DNA from: Flavobacteriaceae bacterium
Lineage (GTDB): Bacteria; Bacteroidota; Bacteroidia; Flavobacteriales; Flavobacteriaceae
Reading direction: 5' to 3'
Length of the DNA stretch: 22,985 bases
Assembly (NCBI GenBank): GCA_023262245.1
Contig: JALRDC010000010.1
Span: 1-22,985 of the forward strand
Both the position numbers and the translations under genes were made by a program. The notes below the pieces were generated by a model. The model did no database searches and was not told the DNA's origin. It worked only from the letters and a program-made list of their open reading frames with translations. This document shows positions 15,421 through 22,985 of the stretch, in pieces; positions within the stretch are counted from its first letter, which is position 1; every line of letters starts with the position of its first letter.

Positions 15421-17031
15421 TTAATCTTTAATTTTGTTTGGTGAGGATTGTCTAAAAACTTTTTGCTTTTCAACCATTTGTTCTACATCATCAAGTAACA
15501 CTTTAGCATTATAAACAATACCGTCTTTAATTGTATAATCAACTCCTCCTACACGATCAACTTGTTTTGTTTTATCATTTAATTTAACAGCACCTGTTCC
15601 ATAAAGAACTTTAAGATTCTCAAGCGGATTTTCATCAACAATGAGTAAATCAGCAAGAAGACCCTCTCGGATTACTCCGTATTCAATGGGTTTTTTTAAT
15701 GGATAAAAAATTTCTTCTGCACCGTGCAAAGTAGCAGCTCTTACAACTTCTAGTGGGTGAAAACCAGCTTCTTGCAACATTTCTAATTCTTGTATGGTTG
15801 TGAACCCATATGTTTGATAGATAAATCCTGCATCCGATCCAACGGTGACTTTCCCTCCTCTGTTTTTATAATCATTTAAGAACTGCATCCATACTTGATA
15901 GAACTTTTTCCAAGCAACTTCATCATGAGTAGTCCAGTAAAACCAATAGGCACCATGATTTTCTCTACTGGGTTGGAAATAATCCATCAAGCTGGGCAAA
16001 GTGTATTGTTGATGCCAATCGGCATTTCTAGCTCTCATAACGTCTCGACCAGCAGAGTAAATGGCCATGGTAGGATTTAAAAAAAAGTCTAATTTTAAAA
16101 ACTCCTCTAATAAAGCATTCCATTTTTCACCGCCGGGCTTGACCATATTCCATTGTCTTGCAACTTGTCCAAATCTATGTTGCTCGTCATTGTAATTCAT
16201 GTCGATAGGCCAAGGTTGGACATCGTTATTTTCATACATGGCTTCAAATAAACCATAAAAGTGTGTCATTCCTGTAAGACCCAACCTAGCTGCATCTGCA
16301 GCATTCATTTGTGCGACACCGGTTTGCGCTAGATGAGCCGTACTTCCCATGCCTAATTTATTAGCTTCATCTAAAAGGGCTTTCATAACAGCGGGTCTAT
16401 AAGATCCAAGCTTGAGCCCATCGACTCCTTTTTTATGAGCATATTGTACCCATTCTTTGGCGTCTTCGGGAGTGATGATTTTACGATTTTTCCATTCTTT
16501 TCCAGAACCGGGTCGATGGAATGAAATCATCCTGGGAGCTGCGATTTTATTTTGAGCACTTCTCTTTTTTTCAGAAAGCGACCATTCCAAATCTCCAGAA
16601 GGTACCCCTCGAACCGTTGTGATTCCATGCGCTAACCATAACTTATAAATGTACTCTGCTTCCGGAGCTTTGGTTTCACTTCCAGTGTGTATGTGTAAAT
16701 CAATAATTCCCGGCATCACATATTTACCAGAGGCATCAATCTCTTTTGTTGCTCCTTTAGGGCGCTTGCTTTCATCAATTGGAAGTTTAGGGGTTCCAAC
16801 GGCTTGTATATCTACAATTTTGTTTTTTTCGATAACGATATCTACGGGTCCTCTTGGCATCCCGCCAGTTCCGTCTATAAGGGTTGCTCCCCTTATTATT
16901 AATCTTTCAAAAGGTCCTTCTCCCCGTGTCCGTTCAGGGGCAGGCTTTACTTGGCCAAAAACAACCATTGCATTTAATAATAAAACGGTAACAGTGAATG
17001 ATATTGGGTTGTGGAATAAAAATTTTCTCAT
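15421..17031 (-). CDS. Exported amidohydrolase-superfamily metalloenzyme
   Basis: Metal-dependent hydrolase of the imidazolonepropionase/prolidase-like branch; the substrate is unknown. I start at the ATG at 17031 (MRKFLFHNP), which yields 536 residues with a good signal peptide (1-26, ending VVFGQ). An 18-residue in-frame extension upstream would bury the signal and is not used. The metal-centre set is complete: H113 and H115 in DLHIHTG, probable carbamylated K207 in GLKLGS, H233 in TAHLAQ, H257 in THFYG, and D400 in VGSDAG. The small beta-sandwich halves flank the barrel (about 40-108 and 455-515), ending with the typical EGLLADLLIVDENPL. It is the first gene of a probable two-gene unit with the BNR protein. 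Export suggests action on peptides, amino-acid derivatives or similar compounds outside the cytoplasm. Confidence 0.9.
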   Translation of the reverse strand: MRKFLFHNPISFTVTVLLLNAMVVFGQVKPAPERTRGEGPFERLIIRGATLIDGTGGMPRGPVDIVIEKNKIVDIQAVGTPKLPIDESKRPKGATKEIDASGKYVMPGIIDLHIHTGSETKAPEAEYIYKLWLAHGITTVRGVPSGDLEWSLSEKKRSAQNKIAAPRMISFHRPGSGKEWKNRKIITPEDAKEWVQYAHKKGVDGLKLGSYRPAVMKALLDEANKLGMGSTAHLAQTGVAQMNAADAARLGLTGMTHFYGLFEAMYENNDVQPWPIDMNYNDEQHRFGQVARQWNMVKPGGEKWNALLEEFLKLDFFLNPTMAIYSAGRDVMRARNADWHQQYTLPSLMDYFQPSRENHGAYWFYWTTHDEVAWKKFYQVWMQFLNDYKNRGGKVTVGSDAGFIYQTYGFTTIQELEMLQEAGFHPLEVVRAATLHGAEEIFYPLKKPIEYGVIREGLLADLLIVDENPLENLKVLYGTGAVKLNDKTKQVDRVGGVDYTIKDGIVYNAKVLLDDVEQMVEKQKVFRQSSPNKIKD

Positions 17032-17187
17032 ATTAATTTCATAAATATTTAGACAAATGACAATAATTATACAGACAAAGTACAAAACCTTCTTTAACTA
17101 ATAAAATGAACTGTTTGCATTTCCTTTGTTTAGACTTTGTATTTTAATAAGGATAATAGGATTTTATAGATAACTATAGGATGCCTT

Positions 17188-17210
17188 AACCGTTACGATA
17201 TGTTACGGTT
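17188..17210. other. Inverted repeat downstream of the GH5-like gene
   Basis: AACCGT (17188-17193) and ACGGTT (17205-17210) are perfect 6-bp inverted arms around 11 nt. The plus strand continues with CTTTTTG. On the minus strand the same stretch contains the direct repeat GTAAC-ATATC-GTAAC between AACC and GGTT. It begins about 30 nt past the GH5-like stop, so it may be a weak terminator for that transcript or an operator for the amidohydrolase gene. Nothing else is recognisable in 17032-17239. Confidence 0.3.
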
Positions 17211-17239
17211 CTTTTTGAAAGAAAGGGATCGTGAAGCTT

Positions 17240-18379
17240 TTAATCCTGATTCAATAGCATCGATTTTAAATAAGATATTTCTTGCTCTGAAAAAGGAGAT
17301 TTATCAGGTCTATAAATATCATGATGCCAAATTTTCGGCATAGAATCAAACTTTTCAGTCCATGAAGACCAAGGAAAAATTGTATTTGTTTTACCAGCTA
17401 CAAAACCCCAATTCATTGCACTAATTTGGTTTTCTTCAAACAGAGGTAAAATATCCTCAAAGGTGCTTCCATTGGTTCGAGCTAGATATTCGGTACAAAA
17501 GAGGGGTCTCTGGTAGTTTTTAAGAGCCTCTATTTTTTCAGCAGTCACTTTGGGGTCATCATAACTATGGAATGAAATGACATCTGAATTCTGTACCATA
17601 AATCGTTCTAAAGGCCTTAATTTTTCAATTGATCCCCAAATTGTGTGATCACCTTTCCAAAGCCCCATGGTTATGGGTTGCGAAGGGTTGACTTCACGAA
17701 CCCAACGGACTACTTTTTTAATGAGCGAATAAGAATAAATATATTTATCTTGAATTTCCAGATCCGCAAGACCTGGTTGAGTTGCAACATTATCAGGTTC
17801 ATTATAGAGATCCCAGGCAATGACTCTTTTATCATTAGCAAAATGTTGGACTACTCCTTTGATGTAGTTTTTTAATTCATGATGACGAAGCGAATCTCCT
17901 AAAATTTTGGCTCCAGGAGCTTGCACCCAACCCGAATTATGAACATAAGGGATTGGTTCAGGTTGAGGACCAAGTTTTGGGGAAGGATTCCAAACATCAT
18001 CCAATAAAACAAACATGGTTTTGATTTTGTATTTTTCTGAGGTTTTGAGATAATCTTCCAATCGATTTAAAAAACCAATGGAATCTTGATCCCATAAAAG
18101 ATTATGGAGATAGACACGGTGAATACTCATTCCTAAATCTGCTGACCAACTCAACTCGCGATCTATCGTTTCTATATCAAATGTAGCTTCTTGAAAAAAT
18201 TCTAATTGGTTGATTGCTGTGCTGGGATTAAAATTTGTACCAACTCTCCATCCATTTTCTTTGTGCCATTCCCAGGCTTTTTCCTCAGACCATCGGTCTC
18301 CTAAAGTAGTGACCGTGTGATTTTGACACTGTATAAATAAACTTAAAAGACCAACAAATAAAAGGTTGTGTATTTTCAT
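17240..18379 (-). CDS. Lipoprotein clan GH-A glycosidase, GH5-like
   Basis: Retaining glycosidase of the TIM-barrel clan GH-A; relatives are commonly annotated as cellulase-family or 1,4-beta-xylanase proteins. 379 residues. A lipoprotein signal ends LFIQC with Cys18 as the lipidation site. The barrel shows WDLYNEPDN with the acid/base E194 (Asn-Glu-Pro), FHSY (270-273), and CTEY with the probable nucleophile E297. NSGWVQAPGA (148-157) is also characteristic of this group. Both glutamates are present, so the enzyme should be active. No binding module is attached. It is last of three same-strand genes, 78 bp after the aldose epimerase gene. Real substrate (mannan, xylan, glucan or other) cannot be read from the sequence. 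Confidence 0.85.
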   Translation of the reverse strand: MKIHNLLFVGLLSLFIQCQNHTVTTLGDRWSEEKAWEWHKENGWRVGTNFNPSTAINQLEFFQEATFDIETIDRELSWSADLGMSIHRVYLHNLLWDQDSIGFLNRLEDYLKTSEKYKIKTMFVLLDDVWNPSPKLGPQPEPIPYVHNSGWVQAPGAKILGDSLRHHELKNYIKGVVQHFANDKRVIAWDLYNEPDNVATQPGLADLEIQDKYIYSYSLIKKVVRWVREVNPSQPITMGLWKGDHTIWGSIEKLRPLERFMVQNSDVISFHSYDDPKVTAEKIEALKNYQRPLFCTEYLARTNGSTFEDILPLFEENQISAMNWGFVAGKTNTIFPWSSWTEKFDSMPKIWHHDIYRPDKSPFSEQEISYLKSMLLNQD

Positions 18380-18457
18380 TTTTGTAGGAGTTTGATGTTA
18401 ATTGTCTTATCTAAATGTATTAATTTCTTGTGAGTTATTAATAATTTAAAAATTAGA

Positions 18458-19612
18458 TCATTTAAGAAGAAGTTTGAAGATGGTTTGTGATTTGTATACT
18501 TCATCAGGATAGAGTTCTGTAGAGGGAAAAGTATTCTCGTTTGGTGAATTTGGAAAATGTTGTGTTTCAAGACAAAAGCCAGTTCTATGTTTATAAAAGC
18601 CGTTATTCTTACTGGCTAAAGATCCATCTAAGAAATTTCCTGAATAAAATTGAACTCCAGGTTCACTAGAGTAGATTTTAAGTAATCTGCCGGACTTGTC
18701 CTCATAGGCTGAAGCTACAAACTTCATATCTTGATCCTCATCATTCAATACCCAACAATGATCGTAACCCAATCCATTTAATAATTGTGTACTTGTTTTA
18801 TCAATATCAACACCAATTTTTTTTGGGTTCCTGAAATCAAAAGGGGTGCCTTGAACGTTTCTGATTTCACCCGTAGGTATTAAAGACGCATCTACAGGTA
18901 AAAACGAATCTGCATTGATTACTAATTCGTGTTCTAAAATATTCTGATCAAAATTTCCTGAAAGGTTGAAATAGGTATGCTGAGTAAGATTTATTATAGT
19001 TGGTTTGTCTGTAGTAGCTTCATAGTTCACTTTAAGATGATTGAGATTATTTAAACTATAAATTACTTTTACATTAAGATTTCCTGGATATCCTTCTTCC
19101 ATATCTTTACTCAAATAACTCAATTCCACTGCAGCGGTGGAATCAGTTATGATCTCTTTAGCCTCCCAAACAACCTTATCAAAGCCTTTTATTCCTCCGT
19201 GAAGATGATGGGCATTGTTATTTGTAGCTAGGTTGTAAGTGATTCCATTTAAATCAAATTTTCCATTTGCAATTCGATTTCCATACCTTCCTATGATGGC
19301 TCCAAAATATGGGCTGCTTAGTTCGTATTCTTCTAGGGTGTTATAGCCTAATACAATATCTTGATAATTTTCATTTTTATCTTTAGCAGTCCAAGAATTT
19401 ATGATGCCCCCATAAGTTAGCACACTTATGCACATTCCGAGTTTATTTTGGATTCGATACTGGAAGACCTTTTTATTGTCTTTGGTAGTTCCAAAAAAAG
19501 ATTTTTCAATCGAAACCAAGGATTGTTTTGGTTTTTCTTCTTTAATATTTTTGCATTTTAAGAAAAAAAGCAGGCAAAACAACAATGCGATTGTATAAAA
19601 TTTTGAAGTCAT
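18458..19612 (-). CDS. galM: Lipoprotein aldose 1-epimerase (mutarotase)
   Basis: Interconverts alpha and beta anomers of free aldoses such as galactose or glucose. 384 residues, about 40 longer than cytoplasmic GalM because of an N-terminal lipoprotein signal (LLFFLKC, Cys20). Family motifs are intact: GRYGNRIANGKFDL with R113; HHLHGG with H136/H138; NLTQHTYFNLSG with catalytic H212; PTGEIRNVQGTPFDFR (246-261); GYDHCW with D284; and CLETQHFPNSPN with catalytic E349. The protein is therefore predicted to be an active, membrane-anchored mutarotase outside the cytoplasm, preparing sugars released by the neighbouring glycosidases for uptake. It sits 60 bp after the GH18 gene and 78 bp before the GH5-like gene on the same strand, probably one operon. 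Membrane-anchored GalM-like proteins occur elsewhere in Bacteroidota. Confidence 0.92.
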   Translation of the reverse strand: MTSKFYTIALLFCLLFFLKCKNIKEEKPKQSLVSIEKSFFGTTKDNKKVFQYRIQNKLGMCISVLTYGGIINSWTAKDKNENYQDIVLGYNTLEEYELSSPYFGAIIGRYGNRIANGKFDLNGITYNLATNNNAHHLHGGIKGFDKVVWEAKEIITDSTAAVELSYLSKDMEEGYPGNLNVKVIYSLNNLNHLKVNYEATTDKPTIINLTQHTYFNLSGNFDQNILEHELVINADSFLPVDASLIPTGEIRNVQGTPFDFRNPKKIGVDIDKTSTQLLNGLGYDHCWVLNDEDQDMKFVASAYEDKSGRLLKIYSSEPGVQFYSGNFLDGSLASKNNGFYKHRTGFCLETQHFPNSPNENTFPSTELYPDEVYKSQTIFKLLLK

Positions 19613-19672
19613 AATAGGTTCATTTAAAGTCGTTTTGTGTAAGTTTTTTTAAAAGAAAACCAGATATATTTG

Positions 19673-20749
19673 TTATTCAGATCCCTTGATTTCATGCACC
19701 ATTGTTTTTAACAACCCATTTTGTTTTTTATCATTCATAAGTTGCCAAAACATAATTCCACCCAATTCATGCTCTAATGCATATTGAGATTTTAGCTTTA
19801 TAGATTGATGATCGTCAAAGGTGGCAAAAATTTTATTAACACTATCATAAGCAAAAGGTGCTTGAGCTTGATCATCCCAATAAAAGTCGAAATTAGAACG
19901 TATCTCTTCAAAATTAATCTGATTATAACTTCGATTCCAATCTGCATTTTGATTTAAACCTCTATTGATGTTTGCTACATTTTTAAAAGTTTTGATGTAG
20001 AAAGCTCCTCCAATAAAAATTTGTTTAGGATCTACCCCTTTCTCAATTAGAGCATTTATGGAAGACGCAGCAGATCTTTTTTGAAATTCATTGTCAGACA
20101 GGGCTGTATGGTGCCCTGTTTTTGTAGATCCAGAACCATAAAAGTCATAAGTCATTAGATTGACATTATCAACAAGTGGCATGACCTTATCCCATTCAAT
20201 AGAATTTTCAATAAAGCGTGATGAAGCTCCAGCGGCAAAGCTCAGGATGTCTCCTTTTCTCATGTATTTTCTTAATTGTACCACTAAATCGGTAAAATTT
20301 TCTCGATCTTCAGTCTGATATTTATGCTCAGGATAACCTGAAATAGCGGGATATTCCCAATCTAGATCGATTCCATCTGCCTTATAGGAGTCAATTATTC
20401 TTGCAGTTGATTTTGCAAATGCAATGCGGTTGGCTTGCGAGCTAAACACTTCAGAACATGTTTCACAACCTCCCCAGCCTCCTAAAGAAACTAAGACTTT
20501 TAAATTAGGGTAGTTCTTTTTTTGATTCACAATATTCACTAATGTGAGACTGTCTTTGTCATTGTCTATAGCCAATTCATTTCCTTTTAAATGCAGAAAG
20601 CTATAGATAACTTGATCCACACCAGTTAAATCAAATTTTTCTATGGATTGTTCATCACCTGCGTAATAGGCAATAACCTGAGGTTTTATTTCACTGTTGC
20701 TTGAACAAGCGGTTATAATTAGGTATAAAAGAAAGATAATTTTTTTCAT
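19673..20749 (-). CDS. Lipoprotein glycoside hydrolase family 18 (chitinase-like)
   Basis: TIM-barrel hydrolase of chitin or of N-acetylglucosamine linkages in glycans. 358 residues, with a lipoprotein signal (LIITAC, Cys15). Conserved GH18 motifs: VSLGGWGG (87-94) on strand 3; DGIDLDWE (125-132), whose E132 is the acid and D128/D130 the assisting aspartates; MTYDFYG (199-205); and the strand-8 tryptophan in GGIMFWQL (W335). A CxxC pair (C95, C98) follows strand 3. The ATNK-type insertion of processive chitinases is not obvious and no chitin-binding module is present. It could be a chitinase, chitobiosidase or endo-beta-N-acetylglucosaminidase. It is first in a probable GH18-epimerase-GH5-like operon, divergent from the sulfatase. 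On the minus strand ATAAAATTTG lies upstream, resembling but not matching the -7 consensus. Confidence 0.93.
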   Translation of the reverse strand: MKKIIFLLYLIITACSSNSEIKPQVIAYYAGDEQSIEKFDLTGVDQVIYSFLHLKGNELAIDNDKDSLTLVNIVNQKKNYPNLKVLVSLGGWGGCETCSEVFSSQANRIAFAKSTARIIDSYKADGIDLDWEYPAISGYPEHKYQTEDRENFTDLVVQLRKYMRKGDILSFAAGASSRFIENSIEWDKVMPLVDNVNLMTYDFYGSGSTKTGHHTALSDNEFQKRSAASSINALIEKGVDPKQIFIGGAFYIKTFKNVANINRGLNQNADWNRSYNQINFEEIRSNFDFYWDDQAQAPFAYDSVNKIFATFDDHQSIKLKSQYALEHELGGIMFWQLMNDKKQNGLLKTMVHEIKGSE

Positions 20750-20942
20750 TTGCTTTAATGGCTAGATTTTTTTTTTAGATTATTAAAAAATAGTGAAGTT
20801 GTGAAAACTCCTAATCGACAAATTTTATCTTATTAAAGCTAAGGTATTTACAAACAGAAACAAAATGAGCTTTGATAAAGGTTTTAAATACTCATTTTTT
20901 ATTCTCAAAATATTGTTACTATCTTGTATAAAAGAAAAAAAT

Positions 20943-22466
20943 ATGCGTACCCACAAACTTTTATCAGCCATTATTGGATTGACAATTTTATTAGGCTCAT
21001 GTACTTCTAAAGCCCCTGAGCGACCAAATATTTTATTCATCATGTCCGACGATCACACATCTCAAGCGTGGGGGATCTACGGCGGTGCATTAGCCCCTTT
21101 TGTGAAAAACAATGGAATCAAAAGACTGGCTTCAGAAGGGGTGACATTGGAAAATATGTTTTGTACCAATTCAATATGTGTTCCTTCTAGGGCAGCAATA
21201 CTCACCGGGGTAATGAGTCACAAGAATGGGGTTTATACTCTGGGCGATGCATTAGCTCCTGACACGCTTAATATTGCTAAAATGCTCTCTGCTTCAGGTT
21301 ATGCAACAGGGATTATTGGGAAATGGCACCTTAAAGAAGAACCTACAGGTTTTGATTATTACAAAGTATTGCCAGGACAAGGAAGGTATTTTGATCCTGT
21401 ATTTAAAACTGCTGAAAATTGGGAATATGGCTGGAAAGGTGGGAAAGAGCAAAAAGGATTTTCTTCAGATATAATTGGAGATGAATCTTTAGAGTGGATT
21501 GCTCAACAAGATCCAGAAAAACCCTTTTTTTTGATGACACATTTTAAGGCAACTCATGAACCTTTTCATTATCCTGAACGACATGCTTCACTTTTAGAGT
21601 CGGTCGAACTTCCAGAGCCGACCTCCTTATTTGAGCCCTACCCCTCTGAAACGGGGAGGACCTTTAAGGGCCAATTACTAGAAAATCTAACCAAAAGGTG
21701 GCTTCGCTATCAAGCCGAGCCCGATAAATTTTGGACAGATTATCCCGGAATGCCTTTTGAAGTGGCAGGGTTGGACAGCATTGAAATCAGAAAAAAATCA
21801 TATCAAAAATTTGTCAAAGATTTTATTAGGTGTGGAGCTGCTATAGATGATAATATTGAAAAAATCATAGCAGGTCTTGAAAAAAGTGGCCAGTTGGAAA
21901 ACACTTTAATCATTTATACCTCAGATCAGGGGTATTTTTTAGGCGAGCACGGATTTTTTGACAAACGCATGATGTTAGAGCAATCTTCCCGAATGCCTTT
22001 TGTAATTCGTTACCCCAAAGATCTTCCACAAAACAAGAGAAACAAGGCACTTTTAATGAATATTGATATACCAGCATTACTTTTAGATTATGCTCAAGTC
22101 CCTATTCCTGAACACATTCAGGGGGAGAGCTTTAGAGCTCTTTTAAAAGAGGATCAATCCGAGGGTAGAGCATATACTTACTACAGATATTGGGAACACA
22201 GTCCAGACCGACCAGCACATTTTGGAATTCGCAGTAACAGATACAAGCTGATTCATTATTACGGAAAACCCCTTCAAATGAAAAGCGCAAACCAAAAAGA
22301 AACTGATCCTAGCTGGGAATTTTACGATTTGCAAAAGGACCCTCAAGAACTCACGAATCTATTTAATAATCCCACGTATCAATCGGAAATTATAAAGATG
22401 CACAAAGCCTTAATCAATCAAAAAGCTTATTACGAGGATCATCAAACAGAAGTTCCAAGCTTGTGA
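20943..22466 (+). CDS. Lipoprotein sulfatase, formylglycine type (S1 family)
   Basis: Removes sulfate esters from carbohydrates. The ATG at 20943 gives 507 residues starting with a lipoprotein signal (ILLGSC, Cys20); an in-frame ATG at 20865 adds 26 residues but displaces this signal, so it is rejected. The signature CVPSRAAILTG begins at C79, the cysteine converted to formylglycine, which requires a maturase not encoded here. Other active-site positions: D36-D37 in MSDDH; K127 and H129 in GKWHL; H200 and H205; D328-Q329 in TSDQGYFLGEHG; K341 in FDKRMM. The TSDQG..LGEHG..DKR pattern resembles sulfatases acting on N-acetylglucosamine-6-sulfate and mucin or heparan-type glycans, but subfamily is not certain. 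It is divergent from the GH18 operon (193-bp gap with no recognised promoter) and precedes the altronate dehydratase gene by 96 bp. Confidence 0.93.
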   Translation: MRTHKLLSAIIGLTILLGSCTSKAPERPNILFIMSDDHTSQAWGIYGGALAPFVKNNGIKRLASEGVTLENMFCTNSICVPSRAAILTGVMSHKNGVYTLGDALAPDTLNIAKMLSASGYATGIIGKWHLKEEPTGFDYYKVLPGQGRYFDPVFKTAENWEYGWKGGKEQKGFSSDIIGDESLEWIAQQDPEKPFFLMTHFKATHEPFHYPERHASLLESVELPEPTSLFEPYPSETGRTFKGQLLENLTKRWLRYQAEPDKFWTDYPGMPFEVAGLDSIEIRKKSYQKFVKDFIRCGAAIDDNIEKIIAGLEKSGQLENTLIIYTSDQGYFLGEHGFFDKRMMLEQSSRMPFVIRYPKDLPQNKRNKALLMNIDIPALLLDYAQVPIPEHIQGESFRALLKEDQSEGRAYTYYRYWEHSPDRPAHFGIRSNRYKLIHYYGKPLQMKSANQKETDPSWEFYDLQKDPQELTNLFNNPTYQSEIIKMHKALINQKAYYEDHQTEVPSL

Positions 22467-22562
22467 TGTCTTGGAAAATTTAATTTTACATTAAAGCATG
22501 ATTTGATTTAGAACTTCTTTTTCAATTTTTTAATGATATTTTTATAGGAACCACTTGAATTT

Positions 22563-22985
22563 ATGAACCTAAAACCAAAGACTTTAAAAATACATCCTCG
22601 TGACAATGTTCTAGTTGCATTATCCGATTTGGAAAAAGGAGCGAGTATAATTTCGGATCAGACTTCTATTCAACTCATCGAAGAGATAAAGGCTAAACAC
22701 AAAGTAGCAATCAAGGATTTTGAAATTGATGAAGAAGTGCTGATGTATGGAGTTGTGGTTGGAAAGGCAACAGCTAAAATTTTAAAAGGGGCCGCAATAA
22801 GCACTCAAAATATTACTCATGAGACCCAAGCCTATTCGGTTCCGAAAACTACTTCTAATTATGATTGGAATCCGCCTCTTTATAAAAAATACGTAAAAAA
22901 ACAATTTTTGGGATACCACAGAGAAGATGGAAAAGTAGGTACTGAAAACAACTGGTTGGTAATTCCTTTGGTCTTTTGTCAAAAC
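22563..22985 (+). CDS. uxaA: Altronate dehydratase, 5' part only
   Basis: Converts D-altronate to 2-keto-3-deoxygluconate in the hexuronate (galacturonate) pathway in the cytoplasm. The first 141 residues are visible and the frame runs off the right edge; Bacteroidota family members are about 540 aa. The N-terminal SAF domain is recognisable (IHPRDNVLVALSDLEKGASI, residues 10-29), and after a linker the catalytic domain begins with GYHREDGKVGTENNWLVIPL (116-135), the family's G-R-x-G-T-x-N region. No signal peptide, unlike its neighbours. Lies 96 bp after the sulfatase on the same strand; no terminator or clear promoter separates them. Galactarate dehydratase shares the fold, but the SAF-plus-GTENNW start fits UxaA. 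The context suggests uronic acid is one product of the glycan degraded here. Confidence 0.88.
   Translation, partial: MNLKPKTLKIHPRDNVLVALSDLEKGASIISDQTSIQLIEEIKAKHKVAIKDFEIDEEVLMYGVVVGKATAKILKGAAISTQNITHETQAYSVPKTTSNYDWNPPLYKKYVKKQFLGYHREDGKVGTENNWLVIPLVFCQN

Noticed and set aside
15276..15473. 65-codon minus-strand frame bridging the amidohydrolase end and the palindrome
   Set aside because: It overlaps the amidohydrolase 3' end in another frame and runs through the palindrome; no protein family features.
17041..17080. TATAAT on the minus strand upstream of the amidohydrolase as a sigma-70 type -10 box
   Set aside because: The Bacteroidota primary sigma factor uses TAnnTTTG; no matching element with proper spacing is seen, so the match is likely chance in AT-rich DNA.
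17032..17085. Upstream ATG at 17085 for the amidohydrolase
   Set aside because: It places 18 residues before a good signal peptide that starts at the ATG at 17031.
18376..18570. 64-codon minus-strand frame overlapping the aldose epimerase 3' end
   Set aside because: Shadow in another frame of galM, whose C-terminal residues are conserved.

Overview
The window reads as chromosomal DNA from a member of Bacteroidota, most likely class Flavobacteriia. The evidence is low G+C; genes with no Shine-Dalgarno sequence and A-rich leaders; several promoters of the TTG...TAnnTTTG type used by this phylum; a fused aspartokinase/homoserine dehydrogenase; a 7TM-HD cyclic-di-AMP phosphodiesterase; and a cluster of lipoprotein carbohydrate enzymes including a formylglycine sulfatase. 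The sulfatase suggests, but does not prove, a marine or host-glycan lifestyle. There is no phage, transposon or CRISPR array.

Left part (1-11957) is housekeeping. thrA (minus, cut by the left edge) has its own near-consensus promoter. clpC (minus) and gyrA (plus) diverge from a shared 214-bp gap. gyrA is followed 27 bp later by a secreted TPR protein, and that unit ends at a bidirectional terminator. Facing it is an SH3-NlpC/P60 peptidoglycan hydrolase (minus), which diverges from a PgpH-type phosphodiesterase (plus); both appear to start at TTG. A tRNA-Ser(GCU) gene with its own promoter and terminator closes this part.

Right part (about 12000-22985) is accessory and secretory. A minus-strand pair encodes a secreted amidohydrolase and then a large secreted Asp-box (BNR/sortilin-like) beta-propeller protein; a 24-bp perfect palindrome lies between them. 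Next comes a minus-strand set of three lipoprotein enzymes in the order of transcription GH18, aldose 1-epimerase, GH5-like glycosidase. It diverges from a plus-strand lipoprotein sulfatase followed by altronate dehydratase (cut by the right edge). Together these look like the edge of a locus that desulfates and cleaves an amino-sugar or uronate-containing polysaccharide and feeds uronate into the 2-keto-3-deoxygluconate route. No SusC/SusD pair or regulator is inside the window, and the substrate is inference.

I see no clearly new defence or mobile system. The most unusual features are the non-coding palindromes and hairpins (12056-12090, 15363-15386), the doubly TTG-started divergent pair, and the SusCD-free carbohydrate cluster.
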